The notes: a model not told the origin generated them from the letters alone. Shown: positions 10,593 to 20,111, counted from the stretch's first letter. The stretch: DNA of 64,000 nucleotides from Enterobacter ludwigii (GCA_023023105.1 CP083824.1:1922001-1986000), one strand, 5' to 3'. Program-made: numbers and translations.

Positions 10593-12989
10593 ATGACAGC
10601 TATCTATAAGGACGCGGGACGTCCCGTGCACGAGCGCGTCGCCGACTTACTGGCACGTATGACCCCGGAAGAGAAGTTTGCCCAGATGCATGCGTACTGG
10701 CTGATCCTCGATGAAAACGGTAACCATCGTGAGCGCAGCGATCTGAGTGACGAATTCTCCGGCGTGAGCGAGCAGGCTGCGCTGAGCGAACGGCTAAAGC
10801 TGGGCGTCGGGCAGATCACCCGTCCGCTGGGTACCCATATCGTCGACGCGAAAACTGGGGTGCGTGCCGCTAACCGCCTGCAGCGCATGATGATGGAGGA
10901 GACGCGTCTCGGCATACCGGCGCTGTTCCATGAAGAGTGCCTGGTGGGGCTGCTGTGCAAAGACGCTACGCTGTTCCCGTCGTCGCTGAACTACGGCTCT
11001 ACCTGGGATCCTGAACTGGTACAGCGCGCGGCAGAGCAGATCGGTAAAGAGGCGCGGTCCGTTGGCTGTCAGCAGGGGCTGGCGCCGGTGCTGGATGTCT
11101 CTCGCGATGTCCGCTGGGGGCGTACCGAAGAGACCTTTGGTGAAGATCCGTGGCTGGTGGGGGTGATGACCACCGCCTACGTGAAGGGCTTACAGGGCGA
11201 TAAACGCGATCTGCTGGCGACCCTGAAACATTACGTGGGTCACTCGTTCAGCGAAGGCGCACGCAACCATGCGCCGGTCCACCTCGGATTCAGCGAGCTG
11301 AACGACACCTTCCTGCTGCCGTTTGAAATGGCGGTCAAGCTGGCAAACGCCGGTTCGGTTATGCCCGCGTACCACGATATTGATAACCAGCCGGGGCACA
11401 GCGACAGCTTCCTGCTGACCACCGTCCTGCGCGAGCAGTGGGGGTTCGACGGGATTATTGTCGCGGACTACGGCGGCGTCAGCCTGCTGCACCAGCACCA
11501 CGGGATTTCCCACGACGCGGCCGAATCCGCTGCGCTGGCGTTCAACGCCGGGCTGGATGTCGAACTGCCGAAAGATGACTGCGCGCGGCATCTGGCGGAA
11601 GCGGTAGAGCGCGGGCTGATCTCTATGGCGAAGGTCGATGAGATTGTGGCGCGTACGCTGACGGAAAAATTCCGCCTTGGCCTGTTTGAAAACCCGTACG
11701 CGGATGAAAATGGTATCGATCTGCAAAACGATATGGCCCGCCAGGCCGCTCGGGAAGTGGCGACGAAATCGCTCACGCTGCTGGAAAACAACGGCATTTT
11801 ACCGCTCGGGGGTAAACCCCGCGTGGCGGTGGTGGGGCCGACGGCGGACGACCCGCTCGCGCTGCTCAGCGGCTACAGTTTCCCGGTGCATTTGATCATC
11901 AGCGATATGGTAGAAGAGACCTCGCAGGTCACGACCCCGCGTGCGGCGCTGGAGCATTATCTTGGTGCCTCGCAGGTCCGCTACGCCAAAGGGTGTCACA
12001 TTATCGAAAAACGGATGGCGGGCGCGCCGGTCTTCCCGGGCGACAGCGGCGGCAAACCGATGCAGCAGTCGCCGGTTTCTCAATGTACTGATTTGATCCC
12101 CGAGGCTGTTAACGCTGCGCAAGAGAGTGATGTTGTAGTGGCTTGCGTTGGCGACCTCGCCGGATTGTTCCAGAGCGGCACGGTAGGGGAAGGGTCTGAT
12201 ACCGATTCTCTGAATCTGCCGGGTGTGCAGCAGCAACTTCTGGAGGCGCTGGTAGCCAACGGCAAACCGGTGATTGTCGTGATGACCGGAGGGCGGCCAT
12301 ACAACCTGCAGGGACTGGAAGACAAAGTAGCGGCACTCATTATGGCCTGGGCTCCAGGGCAGGAAGGGGGCTGGGCGATTGCGGACGTACTGACAGGGCG
12401 TGCGGAACCGCAAGGGCGTCTGGTAGTGAGCGTGCCGAAAAGTGCCGGGGCAATGCCGTATTACTACAATCACAAGCTCAAAAGTGGCGGTACGCCGTTT
12501 GCGTTCCATTTCGGATCTCGTTATCCGTTTGGTTTCGGCCTTGGCTGGACGCAGTTTAACTGGGGAACGGCGAAAGTGGTGGCATCCAGCGTGCCGGTTG
12601 ACGGTGAGGTGACGCTGAGTGTGGATATTACCAATACCGGAGAACGCAGTGGCAGCGAGGTGGTGCAGGTTTACGTCAGGGATAAGGTTGCCACGCAGGT
12701 ACGGCCACTTCAGGAGCTAAAGGCATTCCAGCGCGTCACGCTCTCGCCGGGCGAAACCGCCACGCTCACCTTTATGCTGCCAGTTGAGATGTTCAACTTC
12801 ACCCGTCGGGACGGAAAACGCATTGTTGAGCCGCGTGAGTTTGAGTTGCAGATTGGCGCATCGTCGACGGATATCCGCGAGGTGGTGACGGTTAATGTGA
12901 CAGGTGAAACGCGGGTGCTGTCTGCGGAGTGGCGGATGCTCAGTAGCTGTCAGGTTAAGCGCGCAAATGAAGGCATTGCGGTGTGTTAA
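10593..12989 (+). CDS. Glycoside hydrolase family 3 beta-glycosidase (beta-glucosidase/beta-xylosidase type), cytoplasmic
   Basis: 798 residues, no signal peptide, CAGGAG before the ATG. Domain order fits GH3: N-terminal catalytic barrel (GIPALFHEECLVGL, PVLDVSRDVRWGRTEETFGEDPWL, LKHYVGHSFSEGARNHAP), with Asp292 in GFDGIIVADYGGVS as the probable nucleophile; GH3 C-terminal alpha/beta sandwich (about residues 395-625); and an Fn3-like domain at about 690-760 (GEVTLSVDITNTGERSGSEVVQVYVRD). It removes terminal non-reducing sugar residues. The linked GPH transporter supports cytoplasmic cleavage of an imported glycoside. Enzyme specificity remains open. Confidence 0.88.
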   Translation: MTAIYKDAGRPVHERVADLLARMTPEEKFAQMHAYWLILDENGNHRERSDLSDEFSGVSEQAALSERLKLGVGQITRPLGTHIVDAKTGVRAANRLQRMMMEETRLGIPALFHEECLVGLLCKDATLFPSSLNYGSTWDPELVQRAAEQIGKEARSVGCQQGLAPVLDVSRDVRWGRTEETFGEDPWLVGVMTTAYVKGLQGDKRDLLATLKHYVGHSFSEGARNHAPVHLGFSELNDTFLLPFEMAVKLANAGSVMPAYHDIDNQPGHSDSFLLTTVLREQWGFDGIIVADYGGVSLLHQHHGISHDAAESAALAFNAGLDVELPKDDCARHLAEAVERGLISMAKVDEIVARTLTEKFRLGLFENPYADENGIDLQNDMARQAAREVATKSLTLLENNGILPLGGKPRVAVVGPTADDPLALLSGYSFPVHLIISDMVEETSQVTTPRAALEHYLGASQVRYAKGCHIIEKRMAGAPVFPGDSGGKPMQQSPVSQCTDLIPEAVNAAQESDVVVACVGDLAGLFQSGTVGEGSDTDSLNLPGVQQQLLEALVANGKPVIVVMTGGRPYNLQGLEDKVAALIMAWAPGQEGGWAIADVLTGRAEPQGRLVVSVPKSAGAMPYYYNHKLKSGGTPFAFHFGSRYPFGFGLGWTQFNWGTAKVVASSVPVDGEVTLSVDITNTGERSGSEVVQVYVRDKVATQVRPLQELKAFQRVTLSPGETATLTFMLPVEMFNFTRRDGKRIVEPREFELQIGASSTDIREVVTVNVTGETRVLSAEWRMLSSCQVKRANEGIAVC

Positions 12990-13043
12990 TCAATCGGGAT
13001 CAGATCGGTTACCTTTGTTCCTGAAGGAAAGAATGTTAGAACA

Positions 13044-13062
13044 AGCCCCTGATGGGGCTTTT
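13044..13062. terminator. Terminator between the GH3 gene and the convergent effector cassette
   Basis: Stem AGCCCC / GGGGCT with loop TGAT and a TTTT tail on the plus strand, at the junction between the plus-strand GH3 gene and the minus-strand cassette. Confidence 0.75.
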
Positions 13063-13066
13063 ATGT

Positions 13067-13507
13067 TTAAAACTCTCTTGAAAGAGTAATGTACCCGTTG
13101 AACCTTATAGAGCATTCATCTTTATTCATAAGGCTTGTGGCAATGAAAACAGACTTCTTCCCTGCTTTGTTTGTATATGTATATTTTGCAGTTATAGATT
13201 TAACATCGTTATCATAGAAGCTGTCAAAATATGACTTTTCATCTAATAGCGGTTTATTGTTATTTCTGGCCTTATCCTCTTCATAATCTATCTTTGCTAA
13301 CTCCTCTGCATAGAATCTAGATATAGGTGTAACATCGAGGATTTTTACTTTTGCTTTCATCTCGTCTACAGTTGAAGTGTCAATTTTTAAATCTTTAGAA
13401 AGTGCATCAAATAAGGATGATTCCATCGCTGCATTAGGTAATTCACACCCCGATTGTGCATAAGATATAACAGGAATATTAAATAGTAGAAATAATAATC
13501 TCTTCAT
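13067..13507 (-). CDS. Periplasmic immunity-like protein (Tldi1-type candidate) of the Hcp/effector cassette
   Basis: 146 residues from ATG 13507 (MKRLLFLLFNIPVISYAQ), with GAGGA five bases before it; a start at 13519 is possible but less well placed. Residues 1-18 are a clear signal peptide ending YAQ, so the product is exported. No catalytic motif is visible. The remaining sequence is Lys/Asp-rich with two Cys (CELP near the start, DECS near the end). It directly follows and overlaps the L,D-transpeptidase-fold effector gene. In Salmonella, the periplasm-acting effector Tlde1 is paired with a secreted immunity protein Tldi1; the role here is inferred from position and export signal, not from sequence identity. 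Confidence 0.6.
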   Translation of the reverse strand: MKRLLFLLFNIPVISYAQSGCELPNAAMESSLFDALSKDLKIDTSTVDEMKAKVKILDVTPISRFYAEELAKIDYEEDKARNNNKPLLDEKSYFDSFYDNDVKSITAKYTYTNKAGKKSVFIATSLMNKDECSIRFNGYITLSREF

Positions 13508-13508
13508 A

Positions 13509-13877
13509 TTAATCCTCAACTACCAGTATCTTATCTGTGCTTTTATTGATCGTGATACGCCCCTTTAAACCTAATATAATGCAACCATTTGAGGCACTTG
13601 AAGGATGTGCTCCACTGTTGCCGTGAATCAGAAAACCATCACGCCCGCACATTTGATTTTCTGGATAAGGTGTCAGCCTCATAGTGTAGGCTTTTGTCCT
13701 CTTGTGATAGAAGGCCGGTCCAATAGTATAAGTGCCTCTAGGAAGTGGGCCTTTATCCTTTACACACTCATTAGCTGAATCATTCTTAAAACCCGGTTTA
13801 CCTGCATACATTGCATCAAACTGGTATGTACCGTTAAGATAAAAACTATGAGCACTTACTTTATATACCCAAGTCAT
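13509..13877 (-). CDS. DUF2778 / Tlde1-type L,D-transpeptidase-fold T6SS effector
   Basis: 122 residues, no signal peptide. The motif IHGNSGAHPSSASNGCI (residues 84-100) has His85 and Cys99 in the spacing of the YkuD-like L,D-transpeptidase active site (HG-X9-S-X-GC), and the upstream PLPRGTYTIGPAF stretch is typical of DUF2778 proteins. Tlde1 of Salmonella Typhimurium, from this family, acts on peptidoglycan precursors in the target periplasm. The ATG overlaps the stop of hcp (TAATG) and the next gene encodes an exported protein, the usual carrier-effector-immunity order. No secretion apparatus genes are in this window, so the T6SS must be elsewhere. Confidence 0.8.
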   Translation of the reverse strand: MTWVYKVSAHSFYLNGTYQFDAMYAGKPGFKNDSANECVKDKGPLPRGTYTIGPAFYHKRTKAYTMRLTPYPENQMCGRDGFLIHGNSGAHPSSASNGCIILGLKGRITINKSTDKILVVED

Positions 13878-14371
13878 TACGCTACCTCCTTGTTACCATT
13901 CCAAGAGTCAGAATGAATAATATTACCATCTAAATAGTGCCATGTGATTTTTTCATAAGCTAAATAGAATGCTTCAAGATGGTTATGCTTTTCATATGTA
14001 GGATTTTTAATATCAAACATGAAAGGCTCTACTTCATTGATTCTGACATTATCTAACGTCACCCTAAAATACTCTTCCTCTTGTCCGTTATGATTAATGC
14101 GATAGAATTTTAATATAGCTTGCTTAAACCGCTTACCAGATGAAACACCTTGATAGATGTAAGGAGATGAACTGTCTACTTCTTTAATTAAAAAATAGTC
14201 TCCGTGCAGTCTCTTAGAAGTGATTTTCCCTGTTAAGTTATCAGTAGGTAGTTCTACGTTATGCATTAACTCTACAATCTCTATAGAACCTTCCCTACCG
14301 TGAACATCTACAGACCCTTTTACTTGATTTCCTGCATCATCAATCAGCCATAAATAAACAGGTATAGCCAT
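13877..14371 (-). CDS. hcp: Type VI secretion tube/carrier protein Hcp (orphan)
   Basis: 164 residues with the Hcp-family start MAIPVYLWLIDDAGNQVKGSVDV and the segment GREGSIEIVELMHNVELPTD...LTGKITSKRLHGDYFLIKEVD; GGAGGG precedes the ATG. Hcp forms hexameric rings of the T6SS tube and carries small effectors in its lumen. It is placed first in a three-gene unit with a DUF2778 effector and a signal-peptide protein, so it probably delivers that effector. The whole cassette is markedly AT-rich compared with the flanking GH3 and ydiK genes, which suggests transfer. Confidence 0.88.
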   Translation of the reverse strand: MAIPVYLWLIDDAGNQVKGSVDVHGREGSIEIVELMHNVELPTDNLTGKITSKRLHGDYFLIKEVDSSSPYIYQGVSSGKRFKQAILKFYRINHNGQEEEYFRVTLDNVRINEVEPFMFDIKNPTYEKHNHLEAFYLAYEKITWHYLDGNIIHSDSWNGNKEVA

Positions 14372-14738
14372 TTTTAACCCTCCATTGAAAAGGGTTATGT
14401 TAGCACCATGATTAGCAGGATCAATTATTTAGATAATGAATGAATAAAGGAGAAATATCACTGAGAGGAAAGAAAAGCCCCTACCAATGAGCGGCAAAGG
14501 CTTTACCGGAATTGCGGCAAATAGCCCCGCTAAACGGGAAGTAAAACGGGGGCGATAGTGTAGCGGATTACACGGGATGGAACAATTTTTAAAAGGGTAA
14601 TACACAAAAACAACCTTCTGATTTTTAGGGGAATTTTAAGAGGCGTACAGGGGGTAGCATTTACTGCTAATTACACGTTTAGCACACCAGTAGTACACTT
14701 AAATTTCACCGTACTTTGTAACTCACTGTTTTTAAGCG
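14372..14738. other. Non-coding AT-rich region between hcp and rprA
   Basis: 367 bases without a convincing open frame. It should contain the hcp promoter. A GC-rich patch at about 14520-14570 (CCCCGCTAAACGGGAAGTAAAACGGGGG) can fold, and the remainder is AT-rich and looks like the same acquired DNA as the hcp cassette. No integrase, IS end or clear direct repeat was found. Confidence 0.6.
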
Positions 14739-14844
14739 AAAAAAAAGCCCATCGTGGGAGATGGGCAAAGACTACACACAGCAATTCGTTGTTTCACTCA
14801 GGGGATTTCCATGCTTATAAACCAAGGTGTTGATTTATAACCGT
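14739..14844 (-). ncRNA. rprA: RprA small regulatory RNA
   Basis: Reading the minus strand from 14844 gives ACGGTTATAAATCAACACC..., then the TGGAAATCCCCTGAGTGAAACAACGAATTGC region and a terminator hairpin GCCCATCTCCCACGATGGGC with eight Ts, nearly identical to E. coli RprA (about 105 nt). RprA is an Hfq-dependent sRNA that base-pairs with the rpoS leader to raise its translation and has other targets such as csgD. The gene lies beside ydiK as in E. coli. Differences from E. coli are in the first hairpin loop (ACACCTTGG against ACATATTGA). Confidence 0.95.
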
Positions 14845-14872
14845 GTGCTAATACTAGGCATTGTGTTATTTA

Positions 14873-14892
14873 GCGTCGATCAGATTCGTCTC
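14873..14892 (-). promoter_or_regulatory. RcsB box of rprA
   Basis: On the minus strand it reads GAGACGAATCTGATCGACGC, the same string as in the E. coli rprA promoter as I recall it, about 30-50 bases before the transcript start. CCTAGTATTAG nearer to the start fits the -10 region. This implies control by the Rcs envelope-stress phosphorelay. Confidence 0.88.
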
Positions 14893-15007
14893 AATAGTTA
14901 AAGAGACGTAAAGATTTCTTGAGGTTAGCAGCAGATTTAGTGCAGGGAAGGTGGGTCTGACCAGTGCTCAATGAATAAATACTTAAGTATTACTTAAGTA
15001 TTAAGGG

Positions 15008-15032
15008 GCCGGGTAAGCATATCTTACCCGGC
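15008..15032. repeat. REP-like hairpin downstream of ydiK
   Basis: Perfect 10-base arms GCCGGGTAAG / CTTACCCGGC around CATAT, eight bases after the ydiK stop on the minus strand. It has the GCCGG core of REP elements but no U tract, so an mRNA 3' end role is only possible. Confidence 0.55.
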
Positions 15033-15039
15033 ACTGCGG

Positions 15040-16155
15040 TTACTGACTGTTCTTATCTTCCAGCTCTTCCAGCTCATTCAGGATGAGGTCCGGGTCAGTA
15101 CCCGGTGGCGGCACTTCATGCACCCAGGCGGAGAACAGACGCCATGTCACGGCGAGAAGCACCGGGCCAATAAACAGGCCAATCATGCCAAAGGCAATCA
15201 ATCCACCAATAACGCCTGAGAGGATCAGGATCAGCGGCAGGTCAGCACCCATGCGGATGAGTATTGGACGAATGACGTTGTCCATCGTACCAACCACGCA
15301 GCTCCACACCAGCAGAACCGTTCCCCACGTGGTATCACCTGTCCAGTAAAGCCAGATGATGCTGGGTATCAGCACCAGCAACGGTCCCAGTTGCGCAAGA
15401 CAGGTCATCAACATCACAACGGTAAAGACGGTGGCGTACGGCACACCGGAAATTGCCAGACCGATACCGCCCAGTATCGCCTGCACCAGCGCCGTTACCA
15501 CAACGCCAAGCGCAACCGCGCGCACAGCCTGTGCAGCCAGCAGTACCGCTGCGTCACCCCGTTTGCCCGCCAGACGGGTAGCAAAATGACGAACACCCAA
15601 AGCAACTTGCTCACCACGCCAGTAGAGCAGGGCACTGAAGACCAGCATCAGGGTACAGTGCATCATAAAGCGACCAATATGCGCCGCCTGTCCCACAAAC
15701 CAGGTGGTGGTGGTACCAATATAAGGACGCACTTTCGCCATCAACGCGCTGCCGCCCATCTCCAGCAGGCTATGCCAGCCGCTATAGAGTTTGGCACCCA
15801 CCACTGGAATACTGTTTAGCCAGGCGAGATCCGGTAGCGTCAGCTCACCACTGGTAATGGCTCGAATTATCGGACCACTGGAATCCACCAGGCTATTCAC
15901 CAGTAAAGCAATGGGAATAATAAACAGCAGGAACAACAAGAGTGTCATAACCAGCACCGCTAACCCGCGGCGGCCAAACAGCAGCTTCTGCAAACGCAAC
16001 AGTAAAGGCCACGTGGCAACGACAACGGTCGCAGCCCAGGCGAAGCCGAGAATAAAGGGTTGAACAATCCACAGACACGCAATAATCATGAGAGCCAGGA
16101 ACAGCACCGACAACAAGATTTGCGCAACATCCCTGGGCTGGCGAAGATTGACCAT
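15040..16155 (-). CDS. ydiK: YdiK, AI-2E/PerM-family inner-membrane protein
   Basis: 371 residues with seven to eight hydrophobic segments and the PerM/AI-2E exporter family layout: two N-terminal membrane pairs (residues 12-35, 64-85), a long soluble loop (about 90-150), then the C-terminal membrane block with SALLYWRG, GGIGLAISGVPYA and the family motif NVIRPILI near residue 295. The physiological substrate of YdiK is not established. It sits beside rprA as in E. coli, and a PurR-like site lies in the divergent region with ydiJ. Confidence 0.9.
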   Translation of the reverse strand: MVNLRQPRDVAQILLSVLFLALMIIACLWIVQPFILGFAWAATVVVATWPLLLRLQKLLFGRRGLAVLVMTLLLFLLFIIPIALLVNSLVDSSGPIIRAITSGELTLPDLAWLNSIPVVGAKLYSGWHSLLEMGGSALMAKVRPYIGTTTTWFVGQAAHIGRFMMHCTLMLVFSALLYWRGEQVALGVRHFATRLAGKRGDAAVLLAAQAVRAVALGVVVTALVQAILGGIGLAISGVPYATVFTVVMLMTCLAQLGPLLVLIPSIIWLYWTGDTTWGTVLLVWSCVVGTMDNVIRPILIRMGADLPLILILSGVIGGLIAFGMIGLFIGPVLLAVTWRLFSAWVHEVPPPGTDPDLILNELEELEDKNSQ

Positions 16156-16313
16156 ATTTGAAACTTCCTTTAATGAACACCAGCGTGGCTGGCGGGAACG
16201 GAAAACCGCGTCTCTCTAATCATTAGTGATCTCGGCGATTTTTGACAGGCGGATTTTGCCCGTAATTCTACGAAGCACATAAGAAAAAAATGTGATAAAA
16301 CTTTCCAGACACA

Positions 16314-16329
16314 ACGCAAACGATTTCAA
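16314..16329. promoter_or_regulatory. Candidate PurR operator in the ydiK/ydiJ divergent region
   Basis: The left half ACGCAAACG is a perfect PurR half site (consensus ACGCAAACGTTTGCGT); the right half TTTCAA keeps four of seven positions. E. coli ydiK is a reported PurR target. It lies about 160 bases upstream of ydiK and 25 bases upstream of ydiJ. Confidence 0.55.
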
Positions 16330-16354
16330 ATTACTCTAATTAGGGTCGACAGTC

Positions 16355-19300
16355 ATGATCCCACAGATTTCTCAGGCACCTGGCGTCGTTCAGCTGGTGC
16401 TTAATTTTTTGCAGGCACTGGAGCAACAGGGTTTTACAGGTGATACCGCCACGAATTATGCCGACAGGCTGACGATGGCGACTGATAACAGTATCTACCA
16501 GCTTCTTCCCGATGCCGTTGTTTTCCCTCGTTCAACGGCCGATGTCGCGCTTATCGCCCGGCTGGCAACGCAGGAGCGGTTTGCTTCTCTGGTCTTTACC
16601 CCACGTGGCGGTGGCACCGGAACCAATGGCCAGGCGCTGAACCAGGGCATCATTGTTGATATGTCTCGCTATATGAACCGCATTATTGAAATCAACCCTG
16701 AAGAGGGGTGGGTGCGGGTCGAAGCGGGCGTTATCAAAGATCAGCTAAATCAGTATCTCAAGCCTTACGGCTACTTTTTTGCCCCGGAGCTTTCCACCAG
16801 TAACCGCGCGACCCTCGGCGGGATGATCAACACGGATGCCTCCGGTCAGGGCTCGCTGGTCTACGGTAAAACCTCCGATCACGTGCTGGGCGTGCGTGCC
16901 GTTCTGCTGGGCGGTGATATTCTTGATACGCAGCCGATGCCGGTCAAACTGGCGGAAACCCTGGGTAAAGATAACACCGCCAGAGGACGCATCTATCGTA
17001 CCGTGCTGGAGCGCTGCCGCGACAACCGTCAGCTGATCCTTGACAAATTCCCCAAACTGAACCGTTTTCTGACCGGATACGATCTGCGTCATGTGTTTAA
17101 CGATGATCTGACGCAATTTGATTTAACCCGCATACTGACGGGCTCCGAGGGAACGCTGGCGTTTATTACCGAGGCGCGGCTGGATATCACCCGGTTGCCG
17201 AAGGTACGTCGCCTGGTGAACGTCAAATATGACTCTTTCGACTCTGCGCTGCGTAATGCACCTTTTATGGTTGAAGCACAAGCGCTGTCTGTTGAAACCG
17301 TCGACTCCAAAGTATTAAATCTGGCCCGGGAAGACATCGTCTGGCACTCCGTCAGTGAGCTGATTACCGATGTGCCAGATAAAGTAATGCTTGGCCTTAA
17401 TATCGTTGAATTTGCCGGCGATGACGCGGCGCTGATTGAAAACCAGGTGATGACGCTCTGTCAGCGGCTGGATGAACTTATCGCGCAAGGTGAAGGCGGG
17501 GTGATTGGCTGGCAGCTCTGTAACGATCTGGCCGGCATTGAACGTATCTACGCGATGCGGAAAAAAGCCGTAGGGCTACTTGGCAACGCGAAAGGGGCGG
17601 CCAAGCCCATTCCGTTTGCCGAAGATACCTGCGTTCCGCCTGAGCATCTGGCGGATTATATCGTCGAGTTTCGCGCCCTGCTGGACAGCCACGGCCTGAG
17701 CTATGGCATGTTTGGTCACGTCGACGCCGGGGTGCTGCACGTGCGTCCGGCGCTGGATATGTGCGACCCGCAGCAGGAGATCCTGATGAAACAGATCTCC
17801 GATGACGTCGTTGCGTTAACCGCGAAATATGGCGGCCTGCTGTGGGGCGAGCACGGTAAAGGCTTCCGCGCTGAATACAGTCCGGCATTTTTCGGCGAGC
17901 AGCTCTACGCGGAGTTGCGCAAAGTTAAAGCGGCTTTTGACCCGGATAACCGCCTCAATCCGGGGAAAATCTGTCCGCCTGAAGGTATGGATGCGCCGAT
18001 GCTGCGGGTGGATGCCGTTAAACGCGGCACCTATGACCGACAGATCCCTATCGCGGTACGCTCCTCATGGCGCGGCGCGATGGAGTGCAACGGCAACGGC
18101 CTGTGCTTTAACTTTGATGTGAAAAGCCCGATGTGTCCGTCGATGAAAATCACCAGTAACCGTATCCATTCTCCGAAAGGGCGTGCAACGCTGGTGCGCG
18201 AATGGCTGCGTCTGCTGGCCGACCGAGGAGTGGATCCGCTCAAGCTTGAGCAGGAGCTACCGGAAAAACGCGCCAGCCTGCGTTCGCTGATTGAGCGCAC
18301 ACGGAATAGCTGGCATGCAAATAAAGGCGAGTATGATTTCTCCCATGAGGTGAAAGAGGCGATGTCTGGCTGTCTGGCCTGCAAAGCCTGCTCAACCCAA
18401 TGCCCGGTTAAGATAGATGTGCCGGAGTTCCGTTCGCGTTTTCTGCAGCTTTATCACACCCGATACCTGCGTCCGGTACGTGACCATCTGGTGGCGACAG
18501 TTGAAAGTTATGCGCCGCTGATGGCGCGTGCGCCAAAGACCTTTAACTTCTTTATTAATCAACCGCTGGTGCGCAAGCTCTCCGAAAAACATATCGGAAT
18601 GGTCGATCTGCCGCTGCTGTCGGTACCGTCGCTGCAACGACAGCTCGTCGGACACCGCTCAGCGAACATGACCCTTGAACAGCTTGAGGCGTTAGCCCCT
18701 GAGCAAAAAGCGAATGTGGTGCTGGTGGTGCAGGATCCGTTCACCAGCTACTACGATGCACAGGTGGTGGCGGATTTTATCCGCCTGTCAGAAAAACTGG
18801 GTTATCAACCGGTGGTTCTGCCGTTCTCACCGAACGGCAAGGCGCAGCACATTAAAGGCTTCCTGAACCGCTTTGCGAAAACGGCACAGAAAACGTCGGA
18901 CTTCCTCAACCGTGTTGCCACGCTGGGGATCCCGATGGTTGGTGTCGATCCGGCGCTGGTGCTTTGCTATCGCGATGAATACAAGCAGACGCTTGGGGAT
19001 AAACGGGGGGATTTCCACGTCATGCTGGTGCACGAGTGGTTGCCGCTCGCACTGGATCAAAAAGCGATTCAGGATATCAGCGGGGAACCGTGGTATCTGT
19101 TCGGTCACTGTACGGAAGTGACTGCACTGCCGGGCGCGCCTGCACAGTGGGCCTCTATCTTTGCCCGGTTTGGCGCAAAGCTGGAGAGTGTGAATGTGGG
19201 CTGCTGCGGCATGGCCGGAACCTACGGACATGAAGTGAAGAATCACGCGAACTCGCTCGGCATCTACGAGTTGTCCTGGCATCAGGCGATGCAGCGTTTG

Positions 19301-19411
19301 CCGCGAAACCGCTGTCTGGCGACGGGCTACTCCTGCCGAAGCCAGGTTAAACGGGTAGAAGGTAACGGTGTTCGTCACCCATTGCAGGCTTTACTGGAGA
19401 TAATTGGATGA
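16355..19411 (+). CDS. ydiJ: YdiJ, FAD/Fe-S D-2-hydroxyglutarate dehydrogenase-type oxidoreductase
   Basis: 1018 residues, the E. coli YdiJ length. Order: FAD-binding PCMH domain (residues about 40-260, [36 protein letters not shown]), FAD-oxidase C-terminal domain (about 280-545), a 4Fe-4S segment [13 protein letters not shown] near residue 673, and a C-terminal CCG-type domain with [11 protein letters not shown] near residue 948. The family oxidises D-2-hydroxyglutarate and feeds electrons to a carrier. The final ATGA overlaps the start of menI, so the two are coupled. Confidence 0.92.
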   Translation: MIPQISQAPGVVQLVLNFLQALEQQGFTGDTATNYADRLTMATDNSIYQLLPDAVVFPRSTADVALIARLATQERFASLVFTPRGGGTGTNGQALNQGIIVDMSRYMNRIIEINPEEGWVRVEAGVIKDQLNQYLKPYGYFFAPELSTSNRATLGGMINTDASGQGSLVYGKTSDHVLGVRAVLLGGDILDTQPMPVKLAETLGKDNTARGRIYRTVLERCRDNRQLILDKFPKLNRFLTGYDLRHVFNDDLTQFDLTRILTGSEGTLAFITEARLDITRLPKVRRLVNVKYDSFDSALRNAPFMVEAQALSVETVDSKVLNLAREDIVWHSVSELITDVPDKVMLGLNIVEFAGDDAALIENQVMTLCQRLDELIAQGEGGVIGWQLCNDLAGIERIYAMRKKAVGLLGNAKGAAKPIPFAEDTCVPPEHLADYIVEFRALLDSHGLSYGMFGHVDAGVLHVRPALDMCDPQQEILMKQISDDVVALTAKYGGLLWGEHGKGFRAEYSPAFFGEQLYAELRKVKAAFDPDNRLNPGKICPPEGMDAPMLRVDAVKRGTYDRQIPIAVRSSWRGAMECNGNGLCFNFDVKSPMCPSMKITSNRIHSPKGRATLVREWLRLLADRGVDPLKLEQELPEKRASLRSLIERTRNSWHANKGEYDFSHEVKEAMSGCLACKACSTQCPVKIDVPEFRSRFLQLYHTRYLRPVRDHLVATVESYAPLMARAPKTFNFFINQPLVRKLSEKHIGMVDLPLLSVPSLQRQLVGHRSANMTLEQLEALAPEQKANVVLVVQDPFTSYYDAQVVADFIRLSEKLGYQPVVLPFSPNGKAQHIKGFLNRFAKTAQKTSDFLNRVATLGIPMVGVDPALVLCYRDEYKQTLGDKRGDFHVMLVHEWLPLALDQKAIQDISGEPWYLFGHCTEVTALPGAPAQWASIFARFGAKLESVNVGCCGMAGTYGHEVKNHANSLGIYELSWHQAMQRLPRNRCLATGYSCRSQVKRVEGNGVRHPLQALLEIIG

Positions 19412-19818
19412 TCTGGAAACGTGCAGTGACGCTGCAGGCGCTGAACGCCATGGGCGAGGGCAATATGGTGGGACTGCTGGATATCCAGTTCACCCGCATC
19501 GGTGACGATGAGATTGAGGCGACCATGCCTGTCGATCACCGTACTCATCAGCCGTTTGGTTTATTGCACGGCGGCGCGTCCGTCGTGCTGGCTGAAACGC
19601 TGGGCTCTGTGGCAGGGTATCTCTGTACCGAAGGGGAGCAGAAGGTCGTCGGGCTGGAGGTGAATGCTAACCATATTCGCTCGGTGCGTAGCGGTCGTGT
19701 GCGCGGTGTTTGCCGCGCGCTGCACGCCGGAAGTCGCCATCAGGTGTGGCAAATTGACATTCTCGATGAGCAGGATCGTTTGTGCTGCTCGTCGCGGCTG
19801 ACGACGGCAGTTGTGTAA
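19408..19818 (+). CDS. menI: 1,4-dihydroxy-2-naphthoyl-CoA thioesterase MenI
   Basis: 136 residues, hotdog-fold thioesterase. The motif [21 protein letters not shown] carries the catalytic Glu of the PaaI/YbgC-like subgroup, and [16 protein letters not shown] follows as in E. coli MenI (YdiI). It hydrolyses DHNA-CoA in menaquinone synthesis. It overlaps ydiJ by four bases. Confidence 0.92.
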   Translation: MIWKRAVTLQALNAMGEGNMVGLLDIQFTRIGDDEIEATMPVDHRTHQPFGLLHGGASVVLAETLGSVAGYLCTEGEQKVVGLEVNANHIRSVRSGRVRGVCRALHAGSRHQVWQIDILDEQDRLCCSSRLTTAVV

Positions 19819-19903
19819 AGTTTTCAGATGTTTTGCCTTTGGTCAAAAGTTAGCCACTGTGTTGTGATATAGTGGTCATGTTTTGTACATAAGTGAGGAC
19901 ATC

Positions 19904-20098
19904 ATGGATACTGAAATAACCCCAACACAGCTGGCAATTGAATATTTACGTCGCGATAAGAGCAACCTGTCTCCGGCGCAGTACCTGAAAAAGCTGAAAC
20001 AGCTTGAGCTGGAATTTGCAGATTTGCTGGCGCTCTCTTCGAATGAGCTGAAAGAAGAGATTTACTTTGCCTGGCGGTTGGGCGTTCACGTCCATTGA
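19904..20098 (+). CDS. ydiH: YdiH family small protein
   Basis: 64 residues from ATG 19904 (MDTEITPTQLAIEYLRRDKSNL), preceded by GAGGAC. The sequence closely follows E. coli YdiH, including LSPAQYLKKLKQLELEFADLLALSS and the end KEEIYFAWRLGVH. It is predicted helical, with no membrane segment; function unknown. It is followed by a terminator. Confidence 0.88.
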   Translation: MDTEITPTQLAIEYLRRDKSNLSPAQYLKKLKQLELEFADLLALSSNELKEEIYFAWRLGVHVH

Positions 20099-20111
20099 GT
20101 GTATGTAATGA

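Noticed and set aside
15040..16155. Direct role of YdiK in AI-2 export
   Set aside because: The family label comes from TqsA; sequence gives no evidence for the substrate of YdiK.
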